Positions 44,422-52,916 of a stretch of 64,000 nucleotides of DNA are shown one piece after another. This DNA is from Porphyromonas cangingivalis (GTDB lineage: Bacteria > Bacteroidota > Bacteroidia > Bacteroidales > Porphyromonadaceae): the NCBI RefSeq assembly GCF_900638305.1, contig NZ_LR134506.1, positions 1,364,001-1,428,000 of the forward strand, given 5' to 3'. The notes under the pieces were generated by a model, which saw only the letters and a list, made by a program, of their open reading frames with translations, was not told the DNA's origin and made no database searches. A program made the translations under genes and the position numbers. The first letter of the stretch is position 1; each line of letters opens with the position of its first letter.

Positions 44422-45546
44422 TTAGCTCATCAATGGCATCACAAGTGAGGTGATCTCTTCACCATCTTCGACCTCAAACGGAGAGAGAAGCCCCGGAGTG
44501 GCCTTATCTCCAAGCTTGAAAGATATCTTCTCGCTGTTGAGGTAGCCCAAGATTTCCATCAACTGTGTCGAGCGAAACGACACCGACTGAGGTGTCCCTG
44601 TGTATGAGATAGGCAATTGCTCTTCGGCTGCTGTGGAGAAGTCCATATCGTTACCCTTGAGATGGAGGCGTTCGGCAGAGATGTCGAAGCTAATGAGGTT
44701 AAACGCTTGGTTCGTAAACATAGACACCCTCCTGAGTGCAGACAAGAACTGTACACGATCTGCGATGATCTCGTTTTGATTGAACTTAGGGATGACCGCC
44801 AAATAGTTGGGATACTTACCCTCAATGAGACGACACACCATGTCGACATTTTCGGTCTTGATCACAGCATGAGTACCATAGATCTTCAAGTCGAGCGGAG
44901 CAGTCTCATCCTTTGCGAGCAAGCCTCTGAGGAGGAGAGCAGGCTTCTTTTGGAAGGTGAACGTAGTATCCAAGCCCAACTTCACATTGGTATTCTTGTA
45001 GAGCGAAAGCAAGAAGCCGTCCGTCCCCACAAATGTAATATGCTCCGGTTTCACATCGAAATGAATTCCGGTCGTGATGGGACGAGCATCCTCAGGGCTT
45101 GTTGCATTGATCGTATAACCGATACCTGCGAGGAAGACATTCTGAGGTATGGAGATTGTCACGGGCTCCTCTTTGAGCTCCGCCACAGCAGGATAGGTCT
45201 CACCACTCTGAGCCTTGAAGCTGAACGTACCATTCTGATAGTCCACCTTCACCAGCATGGTCTCCTCATCTACCGTCATAGAGATCGTCTGTCCGGGGAT
45301 CTCCTTGAGTGGATCGAGCAGCATCTTGTTCTTTATCGCCAAGCTCATCTGTCCGCCATCGGTATCCTCCACATCGAGGCGTGTGACGAGACGCGTCTCA
45401 CCATCCGAAGCAGTGAGTACAAGCTGTTCGCCCTTGAGTTCGAAGAGGACACTGTCCAAGATGGGCACAGAGTTCTTTTGGACTATCACCTTACTGATCT
45501 GCAATAGATGTGCGTACAGACTGTCGCTGGAAATTCTAAACTTCAT
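44422..45546 (-). CDS. dnaN: DNA polymerase III sliding clamp (beta subunit)
   Basis: 374 residues, the normal clamp length, with three repeated clamp domains of about 120 residues. Landmarks are the N-terminal KFRISSDSLYAHLLQISKVI, the middle FVGTDGFLLSLY, RLIEGKYPNYLAVIP, and the C-terminal MPLMS in place of the classical MPMR tail. It tethers the replicative polymerase to DNA. It is first in a seven-gene block running to ridA. No perfect promoter is seen; TATTTTTTG at 45621-45629 on the minus strand is a near match. Confidence 0.97.
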   Translation of the reverse strand: MKFRISSDSLYAHLLQISKVIVQKNSVPILDSVLFELKGEQLVLTASDGETRLVTRLDVEDTDGGQMSLAIKNKMLLDPLKEIPGQTISMTVDEETMLVKVDYQNGTFSFKAQSGETYPAVAELKEEPVTISIPQNVFLAGIGYTINATSPEDARPITTGIHFDVKPEHITFVGTDGFLLSLYKNTNVKLGLDTTFTFQKKPALLLRGLLAKDETAPLDLKIYGTHAVIKTENVDMVCRLIEGKYPNYLAVIPKFNQNEIIADRVQFLSALRRVSMFTNQAFNLISFDISAERLHLKGNDMDFSTAAEEQLPISYTGTPQSVSFRSTQLMEILGYLNSEKISFKLGDKATPGLLSPFEVEDGEEITSLVMPLMS

Positions 45547-45658
45547 AATATATCGGTCTTAATGTTATTTTTTCTAAGTGCACCCTCCCTCCCGAGGGGA
45601 TATATTTCCTTGTAAAAGTACAAAAAATATGCCATTTCCTCAGAAAAGACATCAAAAA

Positions 45659-45694
45659 AGAGAGGGTCTTGCACTATTATGCAAGACCCTCTCT
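45659..45694 (-). terminator. Terminator of the tRNA-Asn pair
   Basis: AGAGAGGGTCTTGCA pairs with TGCAAGACCCTCTCT around a 6-nt loop. The A-run at 45654-45659 gives a T tail on the minus strand. Confidence 0.85.
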
Positions 45695-45702
45695 GCGAGA
45701 TG

Positions 45703-45776
45703 CTCTTCCTCTTGGACTTGAACCAAGGACCCTCTGATTAACAGTCAGATGCTCTAACCGACTGAGCTAAGGAAGA
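45703..45776 (-). tRNA. tRNA-Asn (GTT), second copy
   Basis: 74-nt cloverleaf. The acceptor stem TCTTCCT/AGGAAGA is perfect, the D arm is GCTC/GAGC, the anticodon stem-loop CTGACTGTTAATCAG has anticodon GTT, the T arm is CTTGG/CCAAG, and the discriminator is G. CCA is not encoded. It is identical to the copy 59 bp upstream. Confidence 0.97.
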
Positions 45777-45835
45777 ATATACATCTGAATATATGTTGTT
45801 TGTGCTCTTGGCTGAGGTGGCACGAAACCCCATTG

Positions 45836-45909
45836 CTCTTCCTCTTGGACTTGAACCAAGGACCCTCTGATTAACAGTCAGATGCTCTAACCGACTGAGC
45901 TAAGGAAGA
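45836..45909 (-). tRNA. tRNA-Asn (GTT), first copy
   Basis: Identical 74-nt sequence and structure to the other copy: anticodon GTT, perfect seven-pair acceptor stem, G discriminator, no encoded CCA. It is nearest the promoter at 45946. Confidence 0.97.
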
Positions 45910-45945
45910 ATAGTCAACCCAGATCCACCGAACCGAATTGCTCTG

Positions 45946-45976
45946 CAAATTTAGGATATTCTTTTCAATTACACAA
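45946..45976 (-). promoter_or_regulatory. Promoter of the tRNA-Asn operon
   Basis: On the minus strand TTG (45976-45974), 20 bp, then TAAATTTG (45953-45946). The start would be about 30 nt before the first tRNA. Beyond it, 45977-46370 is AT-rich with no convincing gene. Confidence 0.75.
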
Positions 45977-46370
45977 CACCCTTCTTCGGAAAATCTTATT
46001 TATACGTTGAGCTTTTCTGAAATCAACAACAGATATTTTCACATTCCCAAACGCACAAAAAAACAACTATTTGACATGAAGCAGGAATACAAGATTTATT
46101 TTTTGATGTCAGTTATACCTAAGAAAACACACAAGACAACAGATAAACAAATGTAAATCAATACGTTTTACACACTATACATAATAAGATAATCGCAAAG
46201 AAAAACCAACATCTAACTCATTGGGACTCATGCACAAGTAAAAAGACATCTAAAAGGAATATAAGCTCCTAAAAATCTTGCGTGGAAAGAACAAACGTTA
46301 TAATAACCAACACACTACATCTCTTCCTTATATCGAACTGATGTGTGGAAGTATCCTAATGAAAACTGAA

Positions 46371-46405
46371 GGGGCTGTGTCAGACCATTTGTCCGACACA
46401 GCCCC
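46371..46405 (-). terminator. Terminator of the 4-hydroxybutyrate operon
   Basis: GGGGCTGTGTC pairs with GACACAGCCCC, 43 bp beyond the sucD stop. It shares the GGCTGTGTC core with the tig terminator. Confidence 0.75.
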
Positions 46406-46447
46406 ATTCTACTTATTTATCTTAAAACGCTTAACCGCGGATCGATA

Positions 46448-47800
46448 TTACTTCCAGATTTCTTCGTCTGAAGGGATCTCGATACGTGGGTTAAGTGGAG
46501 CGATACGTGTGATGTTGAGCATGTGCTTGTAGGTGAAGTTCTCAGAGATTGAGTTGTTACCCCAAGTACCGCAACCAAGTGTATTAGTCACTGCAAGTCC
46601 GTTTTGGATGTGACCACCTGCTGTAGTTGCAGATACTGCGTTGACAACGACACGTGATACACTCATGACAGCACCGGTCTTGATGATATTGCCTTGGTCG
46701 TTAGAGTGAACCGCTGCAGTGTGACCGCTGCCTTCCATGTCGAGGTTCGCCTTGATCATCTGAAGACCTTCTTCGAAGTGATCGTAGCCGAAGCAACCCA
46801 TGACAGGACACATCTTTTCTCTACAGATCATATCTTCGTGAGCAATGCCCTTAGCTTCGACAACGAGGATACGTGTGCCTGCAGGTACTGTGATGCCTGC
46901 TTTCTTAGCGATGAACTCTGCGCTCTGACCTACTGAATCACGGTCGATCTTACCATCGCTGAAGATAGCGTTGATGACCTTCTCGCGATCATTTTCAGGT
47001 ACGATGTATGCACCGTGGCGAGAGAATGCGCCGAGCACTTCTTCGCGGTTTTCCTTTGGATAAACGAAGAATTGTTCGCCTGAACAGATGATACCATTGT
47101 CGAACGCACGACCTGTGATAACCTTGTCAGCTGCTTCGTCGTAGTTGATGTTTCTATCGAGGATGACCTGAACGTTACCCGCACCTACACCGAATGATGG
47201 CTTACCTGATGAGTAAGCTGAGTGTACCATAGGCATACCACCTGTAGCGACGATGACGTCGACAGCCTTCATGAGCTCTTGAGTCTTTTCGATAGATGGT
47301 TCCTCAATCACTTGGATAAGGTCTGCAGGTACACCAAGGGGAGCAATGGCTTCCTTGATCATGTTGACTGCCTTAGAAGAACATTCCTTTGCCTTTGGGT
47401 GTGGAGCGATGATGATAGCGTTCTTTGTCTTGAGTGCAAAAGCAATCTTAGACATCGGAGTAACGATAGGATTGGTCATAGGAGTGATACCTGCGAGGAC
47501 ACCGATAGGCTTAGCCACTTCGATCATGCCGGTGCGTTCGTCGATATTAAGGATACCCATTGACTTCTTGTCGCGAAGGTTGTACCACACACCCTTAGAC
47601 TTACCGAGATTCTTTGCGACCTTGTGCTCATAGACACCCATCTGAGTCTCATCCACAGCGATACGTGCAAGCATCTCTGCGTTCTTGTTGATGGTCATAA
47701 GAGCAATCTTTACAGCTTGGTCAGCTCTTTCTTGGTTGAATCTCTCTTCGTACTCTTTCTGTGCCACGCGAGCGCGTGCCACCATTTCTTTTATCTCCAT
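46448..47800 (-). CDS. sucD: CoA-acylating succinate-semialdehyde dehydrogenase
   Basis: 450-residue acylating aldehyde dehydrogenase reducing succinyl-CoA to succinate semialdehyde with NAD(P)H. The catalytic cysteine is C239 in DNGIICSGEQ. The cofactor-binding region PIGVLAGITPMTNPIVTPM and the GAGNVQVILD segment are typical of SucD and related acylating dehydrogenases. The length equals the characterised Porphyromonas SucD. It is last in the abfD-abfT-4hbD-sucD operon (73 bp gap) and is followed by a terminator. Confidence 0.93.
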   Translation of the reverse strand: MEIKEMVARARVAQKEYEERFNQERADQAVKIALMTINKNAEMLARIAVDETQMGVYEHKVAKNLGKSKGVWYNLRDKKSMGILNIDERTGMIEVAKPIGVLAGITPMTNPIVTPMSKIAFALKTKNAIIIAPHPKAKECSSKAVNMIKEAIAPLGVPADLIQVIEEPSIEKTQELMKAVDVIVATGGMPMVHSAYSSGKPSFGVGAGNVQVILDRNINYDEAADKVITGRAFDNGIICSGEQFFVYPKENREEVLGAFSRHGAYIVPENDREKVINAIFSDGKIDRDSVGQSAEFIAKKAGITVPAGTRILVVEAKGIAHEDMICREKMCPVMGCFGYDHFEEGLQMIKANLDMEGSGHTAAVHSNDQGNIIKTGAVMSVSRVVVNAVSATTAGGHIQNGLAVTNTLGCGTWGNNSISENFTYKHMLNITRIAPLNPRIEIPSDEEIWK

Positions 47801-47873
47801 GATAGTTTAAAAATGAAATTTATTTGGTTTCTTCCTTTACGATATTAGAGAAAACTTACTACGGTGTGGGGGA

Positions 47874-48989
47874 TCAATACAGACGACGATAGATACCTTC
47901 GATGTCGTCTACAGTGAGCTCTGTGTAGTTGTTGGCAAGGAGACGCTGCTGAGTCACCATGACATTCTCTGCAAATCCACGTACTTCTTCGTCCTTCATA
48001 CCATATTCCTTTAGAGGCTTCTTGTCGAGAAGGTGGCTGAGGAGCTCATCGATCTTACGGAACACAAGCTCCGGAGTTGTATCCATGATGCGAGCAAGCT
48101 TCCAGCTGAGTTCAACGATACAGCCGAATGGATTCTTCTGCTGATAAACCTTGAAGACTTCGGTGAAGAACTGATAGTTTGCTTCTCCGTGTGGCACGTG
48201 ATAGTTGCCTCCAAGTGGGTAAGAGAGTGCGTGAACAGCACCTACACCGGCATTACCGAAGGCGATACCTGCGAAGTTACTTGCCATGATCATCTCACCC
48301 ATCTTCTCAAAGCGATACTCAGGGCCATGCTCTGCAATCTTCTTGAAGACGTCGAGGATGATCTGCCATGCTGCCTCGCTGAACATACGACTATATGGGC
48401 TTGCCTTGGGCGACACATAAGCCTCGATAGCATGGATAAGGGCATCGATGGCACTCGCTGCATAGAACCTGAATGGCAATCCCTTGAGGAGCTCAGGGAT
48501 GATGATCGCATCATCTGCAGCGATGGTATCGTCGGCAAGACCCATCTTGGTATGGCGGCTCTTGATCTCAGCGATAGAGATGTTGGTCACTTCGCTACCT
48601 GTACCGCAAGTGGTGGGGACGATGACAAGTTTCTTTTCCTTGATGAGAGGGATCTTGCGATCGAAGGCATCAAGTACATTTTCCAACCCTTTAAGGACAA
48701 AGAGTTTGGAGATGTCAATGACTGTACCACCACCGACAGCGATGATACGATCGTAGTTGATACCCTTGATGTCGGCAAGGATGTTGTTCATCATTTCGTC
48801 CGAAGGTTCGCCTGCGCCATACTTCTCTTGGAACACGAAGTGACAAGCGAGGTTGGAAGCCTTCATATACGGCTCATAGATAAACTCGTTGGTGATGACG
48901 AGGTCACGCTCACCAAGTTCGAACGCCTTCGCAAACTCAGCAAAGGTGTCAAAGCCGTGCATTACGCTTTTTAGCTTGAACAGTTGCAT
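47874..48989 (-). CDS. 4hbD: 4-hydroxybutyrate dehydrogenase (iron-dependent alcohol dehydrogenase family)
   Basis: 371 residues. The NAD-binding GGGTVIDISK is at about 86-95, PTTCGTGSEVTN at 125-136, and the metal ligands D182, H186, H253 and H267 lie in IDALIHAIEAY and GVGAVHALSYPLGGNYHVPHG. It reduces succinate semialdehyde to 4-hydroxybutyrate, linking SucD to the CoA-transferase encoded just upstream (33 bp gap). The family also contains other alcohol dehydrogenases, but the operon fixes the assignment. Confidence 0.92.
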   Translation of the reverse strand: MQLFKLKSVMHGFDTFAEFAKAFELGERDLVITNEFIYEPYMKASNLACHFVFQEKYGAGEPSDEMMNNILADIKGINYDRIIAVGGGTVIDISKLFVLKGLENVLDAFDRKIPLIKEKKLVIVPTTCGTGSEVTNISIAEIKSRHTKMGLADDTIAADDAIIIPELLKGLPFRFYAASAIDALIHAIEAYVSPKASPYSRMFSEAAWQIILDVFKKIAEHGPEYRFEKMGEMIMASNFAGIAFGNAGVGAVHALSYPLGGNYHVPHGEANYQFFTEVFKVYQQKNPFGCIVELSWKLARIMDTTPELVFRKIDELLSHLLDKKPLKEYGMKDEEVRGFAENVMVTQQRLLANNYTELTVDDIEGIYRRLY

Positions 48990-49022
48990 AATGATTTGTT
49001 ATTATGATGTTATTATATGATT

Positions 49023-50624
49023 TTATTCAAATCTTTCGCGGTATACCTTCATGAGCTCTTCGCGGAAGTCCGGATGAGCGATGGAGATGAGAGCTTCGGC
49101 TCTCTGTCTCAAACTGCGCCCCTTGAGACGAGCGATACCATACTCGGTGACGACATAGTCCACATCATTGCGGAGGGTAGTCACCGAAGCCCCTTCAGCT
49201 ATCATAGGCACGATGCGTGATGCAGCGCCCTTGCGTGCTGTCGAAGGCATGGCCATGATGCTCTTTCCGTTCTTGGACCAAGTAGCTCCTCGGACATAGT
49301 CCACCTGACCTCCGGTACCGCTGAACTGCTTGGGGCCGATGGTCTCCGATACGACTTGTCCCATAAGGTCGACTTCGATACAGCTGTTGATGCTGACCAT
49401 GTTGTCATTCATCGCCACGGTACGAGGGTCATTGACATAGTCCACGGGATAAAGTTCCACATCAGGATTGTTGTGTGCAAACTTGTATACCTCTTCGGTA
49501 CCCATCAAGAAGGTGGCGACCATCTTACCCGGATGGAGACTCTTCTTCTTACCGGTGATGACTCCGGCACGGACGAGCTCAATGACTCCGTCGGCAAACA
49601 TCTCGGTGTGGATACCGAGATCTTTCTTGTCCTTGAGGAAAAGAAGGGCAGCGTCGGGTATAGCTCCGATACCAAGTTGAAGAGTAGAGCCATCCTCGAC
49701 AAGCTCTGCACAGTTGCGACCGATGGCCTCTTCGACAGGACCGATAGGAGCTTTGGGGATAGTGTACAGAGGATAGTCTGCAAGGACGATATAGTCGAGC
49801 TTAGAGATATGGATCTTATTGTCACCATGGACATAAGGAGTCTGCGCGTTGATCTCACCGATCACGACACGAGCGACCTCTGTCGATGGCTTGGTGTAGT
49901 CCGAAGACACACCGAACGAGCAATACCCCTCTGCATCCGGCATGGAGAGCTGTACGATGGCGACGTCGATAGGGAGGATCCCCTTGCGGAAAAGTGTAGG
50001 CACTTCGTAGAAGAATGCCGGGATAAAGTCGGCTCTATTCTCTGCCACAGCTTGTCTGGAGTTTCCCCCGACAAAATTGGTGACATGTCTGAAGTGTGGA
50101 GCCATCTCCGGAAGCATATACTTACCCTCACCAAGGCAGAGCATGTGATAGATCTCCACCCCTTGGAAGTGTTCGGCATTTCTTACGAGTGCATCGACAC
50201 AGACCTGTGGCACGCCGGCAGCGTGAGACAGGGATACGCGTTCTCCATTTTTGATCACTTTGACGGCATCATCTGCCGATACGATCTTAGATTTGTATTG
50301 AGCCAGTATCTCGTTCATTATTTTTTTAGATTTTTGAAGTATCTGCTTTGCTTGGTTGATCAAGTCTTCGCTCACTCCGTTGTCGAGGACGGCATCGATG
50401 TCCTCATCTCCGAAGTGTTCTCTGAGGACGGCCTGCACCGTCCGCTCTGCTGTCTCCAATGCAGCAGGGCAACCCCGACATGCACCCGTAAAACGGATGT
50501 ATATCGACTTGCCCCGAATGTGAGACAGGACGAGGTCGCCCCCGTGTCCACGCAGGATAGGACTCACCTTTTCCCGCAGTACGAGCGCGACCTCCTCCGG
50601 ATTCAGTACGTCTGAAGTACTCAT
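49023..50624 (-). CDS. abfT: NifU-like domain fused in frame to 4-hydroxybutyrate CoA-transferase
   Basis: 533 residues. Residues 1-102 are a NifU C-terminal-type Fe-S scaffold (FTGACRGCPAA, C49 and C52). From M103 (base 50318) the chain is a complete 431-residue 4-hydroxybutyrate CoA-transferase, with active-site glutamate E341 (239 counted from M103) in IHTEMFADG; it moves CoA from acetyl-CoA to 4-hydroxybutyrate. The junction is TCT-AAA-AAA-ATA-ATG. One base fewer in the A7 run would end the NifU part at a TAA overlapping the transferase ATG. So this may be a true fusion, a slippage site, or a sequencing indel; independent initiation at M103 is likely. Confidence 0.85.
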   Translation of the reverse strand: MSTSDVLNPEEVALVLREKVSPILRGHGGDLVLSHIRGKSIYIRFTGACRGCPAALETAERTVQAVLREHFGDEDIDAVLDNGVSEDLINQAKQILQKSKKIMNEILAQYKSKIVSADDAVKVIKNGERVSLSHAAGVPQVCVDALVRNAEHFQGVEIYHMLCLGEGKYMLPEMAPHFRHVTNFVGGNSRQAVAENRADFIPAFFYEVPTLFRKGILPIDVAIVQLSMPDAEGYCSFGVSSDYTKPSTEVARVVIGEINAQTPYVHGDNKIHISKLDYIVLADYPLYTIPKAPIGPVEEAIGRNCAELVEDGSTLQLGIGAIPDAALLFLKDKKDLGIHTEMFADGVIELVRAGVITGKKKSLHPGKMVATFLMGTEEVYKFAHNNPDVELYPVDYVNDPRTVAMNDNMVSINSCIEVDLMGQVVSETIGPKQFSGTGGQVDYVRGATWSKNGKSIMAMPSTARKGAASRIVPMIAEGASVTTLRNDVDYVVTEYGIARLKGRSLRQRAEALISIAHPDFREELMKVYRERFE

Positions 50625-50675
50625 ATATACTTTTAGGCGTGTGTTATCTCAATATCTTTTCAGGATAATGGTTCC

Positions 50676-52136
50676 TTACTTATCGAGAGACACGTCGATG
50701 CGAGCGATTTCGCGAGCGAGTGCCTTCTTGCCTTCGAGATCACCTTGGCGAGCGATCATGATACGCTGAGCCTGTGGCGAACCCGCACCGTGCATAGACT
50801 CTGTACGGTAGCCCACAGCTGCTGTACCGAGAGTGATGTTTTCGATGAGGCGAAGGATGCGCATACGATTTTCGACATTCTTACCCTTCGCACCGACAAG
50901 GTACTTCTTCACGATAGGACCTGTGACAGGGTGACGAAGATCTTGCTCTGAAGGCATGGTTACCATAAGACCACCTGCGATATCTTCGGCAAGGCGAGCG
51001 ATCTCGTAAGGCAGACGTGTGATGTTTTGCTTACAAACGTTGGCAAGAAGGAGGTCGATGAGGTAGTTACCCGCAGGAAGCTTGTGACCTTCGGACGAAC
51101 AAGCGATACCGCAAGAGTAAAGAGTCTCGTTGAGATGGATCATCTCGATGAGCTTATCCTTGATGTGAGAAGCCTTAGGCACACCGTTGTAGTCCGCTGC
51201 AAGTGCCGCTGCCCCGATGAGGACGTCACCCACACCTACCTTACAACCACCGTATGACTGTCTGTGATAACCTGCGAAACGTTCTACCATAAGGCCTGCG
51301 AACTGATACTCACGGCACATGAAGACACGCTCCATAGGCACGAATACGTTGTCGAACACGACAAGAGCTTCGTGACCACCGAACTGAGAGTTACCGACAT
51401 CGATATCAGCACCTTCCTCCATCTTGCGAGTGTCACAGCTCTGACGACCATAGATCATGATGATACCTTCAGCATCGCTTGGCACTGCGAAAGACACTGC
51501 ATAGTCTGCATCCTCTTCCTTCATGGCGATGGTAGGCATGATGAGGTGCTCGTGAGAGTTGACAGCACCGGTCTGGTGAGCTTTTGCTCCGGAGACCACG
51601 ATACCGTCTTCGCGCACTTCTACAATACGGAGATACAAGTCAGGATCTTCTTGTTGAGAAGGCGAGAGACCACGGTCACCCTTAGGGTCGGTCATCGCAC
51701 CATCCACGACAAGGTCGTTTTCCTGCACGAATTCCATATATTTTTTGAAACGCTCGTGGTACTCTGTACCGAGGGCCTTGTCCATGTCGTAAGTAGTAGA
51801 GTAGATCGCATTGAAAGCATCCATACCCACACAGCGTTGGAAACAAGAAGCCGTTTTCTGACCGAGAAGACGTTGCATCTTCACCTTGTTTTTAAGGTCT
51901 TCTGTACTCTGGTGAAGGTGGCAGAATCTATTGACAGTCTTGCCTGTGAGGTTAGAAGTTGCAGTCATCAACTCTTTGTACTCATCCATCTCTGCGAGCT
52001 TGTAAGTCATTGCCACAGAGTTCATAGAAGGACGAATCATTGGGTGATCGACGGGATTATCGATCTTTTCGCCCATGAAGTAAACTTGGAGATTTAGTTT
52101 TCTCAAGCTCTCAACATACTGTTCGCTCGTCATCAT
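50676..52136 (-). CDS. abfD: 4-hydroxybutyryl-CoA dehydratase / vinylacetyl-CoA isomerase
   Basis: 486-residue FAD and [4Fe-4S] enzyme converting 4-hydroxybutyryl-CoA to crotonyl-CoA by a ketyl-radical route. The cluster ligands known from the Clostridium enzyme are all present with an offset of one: C98 and C102 in SCFQRCVGMD, and H291 and C298 in YHRQSYGGC. The segments MTDPKGDRGLSPSQQ and VSGAKAHQTGAVNSHE are family-typical. It is the first gene of the operon, with a long leader from the promoter at 52520. The crotonyl-CoA made would feed butyrate formation. Confidence 0.96.
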   Translation of the reverse strand: MMTSEQYVESLRKLNLQVYFMGEKIDNPVDHPMIRPSMNSVAMTYKLAEMDEYKELMTATSNLTGKTVNRFCHLHQSTEDLKNKVKMQRLLGQKTASCFQRCVGMDAFNAIYSTTYDMDKALGTEYHERFKKYMEFVQENDLVVDGAMTDPKGDRGLSPSQQEDPDLYLRIVEVREDGIVVSGAKAHQTGAVNSHEHLIMPTIAMKEEDADYAVSFAVPSDAEGIIMIYGRQSCDTRKMEEGADIDVGNSQFGGHEALVVFDNVFVPMERVFMCREYQFAGLMVERFAGYHRQSYGGCKVGVGDVLIGAAALAADYNGVPKASHIKDKLIEMIHLNETLYSCGIACSSEGHKLPAGNYLIDLLLANVCKQNITRLPYEIARLAEDIAGGLMVTMPSEQDLRHPVTGPIVKKYLVGAKGKNVENRMRILRLIENITLGTAAVGYRTESMHGAGSPQAQRIMIARQGDLEGKKALAREIARIDVSLDK

Positions 52137-52519
52137 AATGTTATACGTTTTAAGTTTTAAAAATAAGTGGCATATTCAAAAAAACTCAGATGCGACACAC
52201 AGCTTCACCGCCGTATAAGACACAAAGTACGACAAAAGATCCATCACCTTCGTCGCAAGCTCCATCTCCGATACCCATATATGCATACCATGGGAGGCTC
52301 ACATATAATGCATGTATCACATCCTGCACCTACTGTCGATACCCACGACTCTGTGCTATTTTCATCCTTGTCAGAGATCATCCTCCCAAGTCACGGCAAT
52401 GACATCGTCAGTCACTCAAGGAGAAGGTATCATCCGGTCGCTGCCGGTCGATCTCATCGCCTCAAAGACCGACTTAACTATTATTTGCAAATCATCAGTC
52501 TTTTCAACGATTGACACCA

Positions 52520-52550
52520 CAAAGATATATATTATAATCACATCACCCAA
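52520..52550 (-). promoter_or_regulatory. Promoter of the 4-hydroxybutyrate operon
   Basis: Minus strand TTG (52550-52548), 20 bp, TATCTTTG (52527-52520), the same spacing as the tRNA-Asn and metal-operon promoters. It implies an untranslated leader of about 375 nt before abfD. I see no gene between 52137 and 52520. Confidence 0.6.
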
Positions 52551-52721
52551 CAAATTGAAGAAAAAAATACCGAATATCATTTTAACCCTTAAAACACTAC
52601 GATTTCCGACACAAAAAGACAAAAAAAACACCCACCTTTCGTTCACAGACTCAGCACCTCGAACGACAAGAACAAGAAAATCAGCATTCTTTATTTTTTA
52701 ACCAAAAACACGCCCTCCTGC

Positions 52722-52787
52722 GACAGAATACATTCCGGCACGAGACAGAATGTATTCCGGCACGGGACAGAAAGCATTCTGTCGGGG
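52722..52787. repeat. 22-bp repeat array, family B (3 clear units)
   Basis: Units start at 52722, 52744 and 52766: GACAGAATACATTCCGGCAC, GACAGAATGTATTCCGGCAC and GACAGAAAGCATTCTGTCGG (plus two bases each). The third is the palindrome GACAGAA-AGCA-TTCTGTC. A decayed fourth unit begins at 52788. Confidence 0.75.
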
Positions 52788-52838
52788 CACAGAAAAAGCG
52801 GAGACGAGCCCTCAACACAGCCGATCGAGCACAAAAAA

Positions 52839-52880
52839 AGCCGTGTCATCGGCTCGGACTCTCCGAGTGATGACACGGCT
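52839..52880 (-). terminator. Terminator of the metal-uptake operon
   Basis: AGCCGTGTCATC pairs with GATGACACGGCT; an inner CTCGG/CCGAG pairing closes the loop. An A7 run at 52832-52838 forms the T tail on the minus strand, 37 bp after the last stop. Confidence 0.8.
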
Positions 52881-52916
52881 GTGATTGTACGCTTGGCAAG
52901 TTCTTACTTCATGTTT

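Noticed and set aside
45938-46156. 72-codon plus-strand reading frame after the tRNA genes
   Set aside because: Starts inside the tRNA promoter and has AT-driven composition.
52137-52515. Known riboswitch in the abfD leader
   Set aside because: I looked for TPP, cobalamin and SAM landmarks on the minus strand and found none convincing.
52167-52701. Plus-strand reading frames of 70-129 codons upstream of abfD
   Set aside because: Low-complexity translations without motifs; the region is better read as the abfD leader and promoter.
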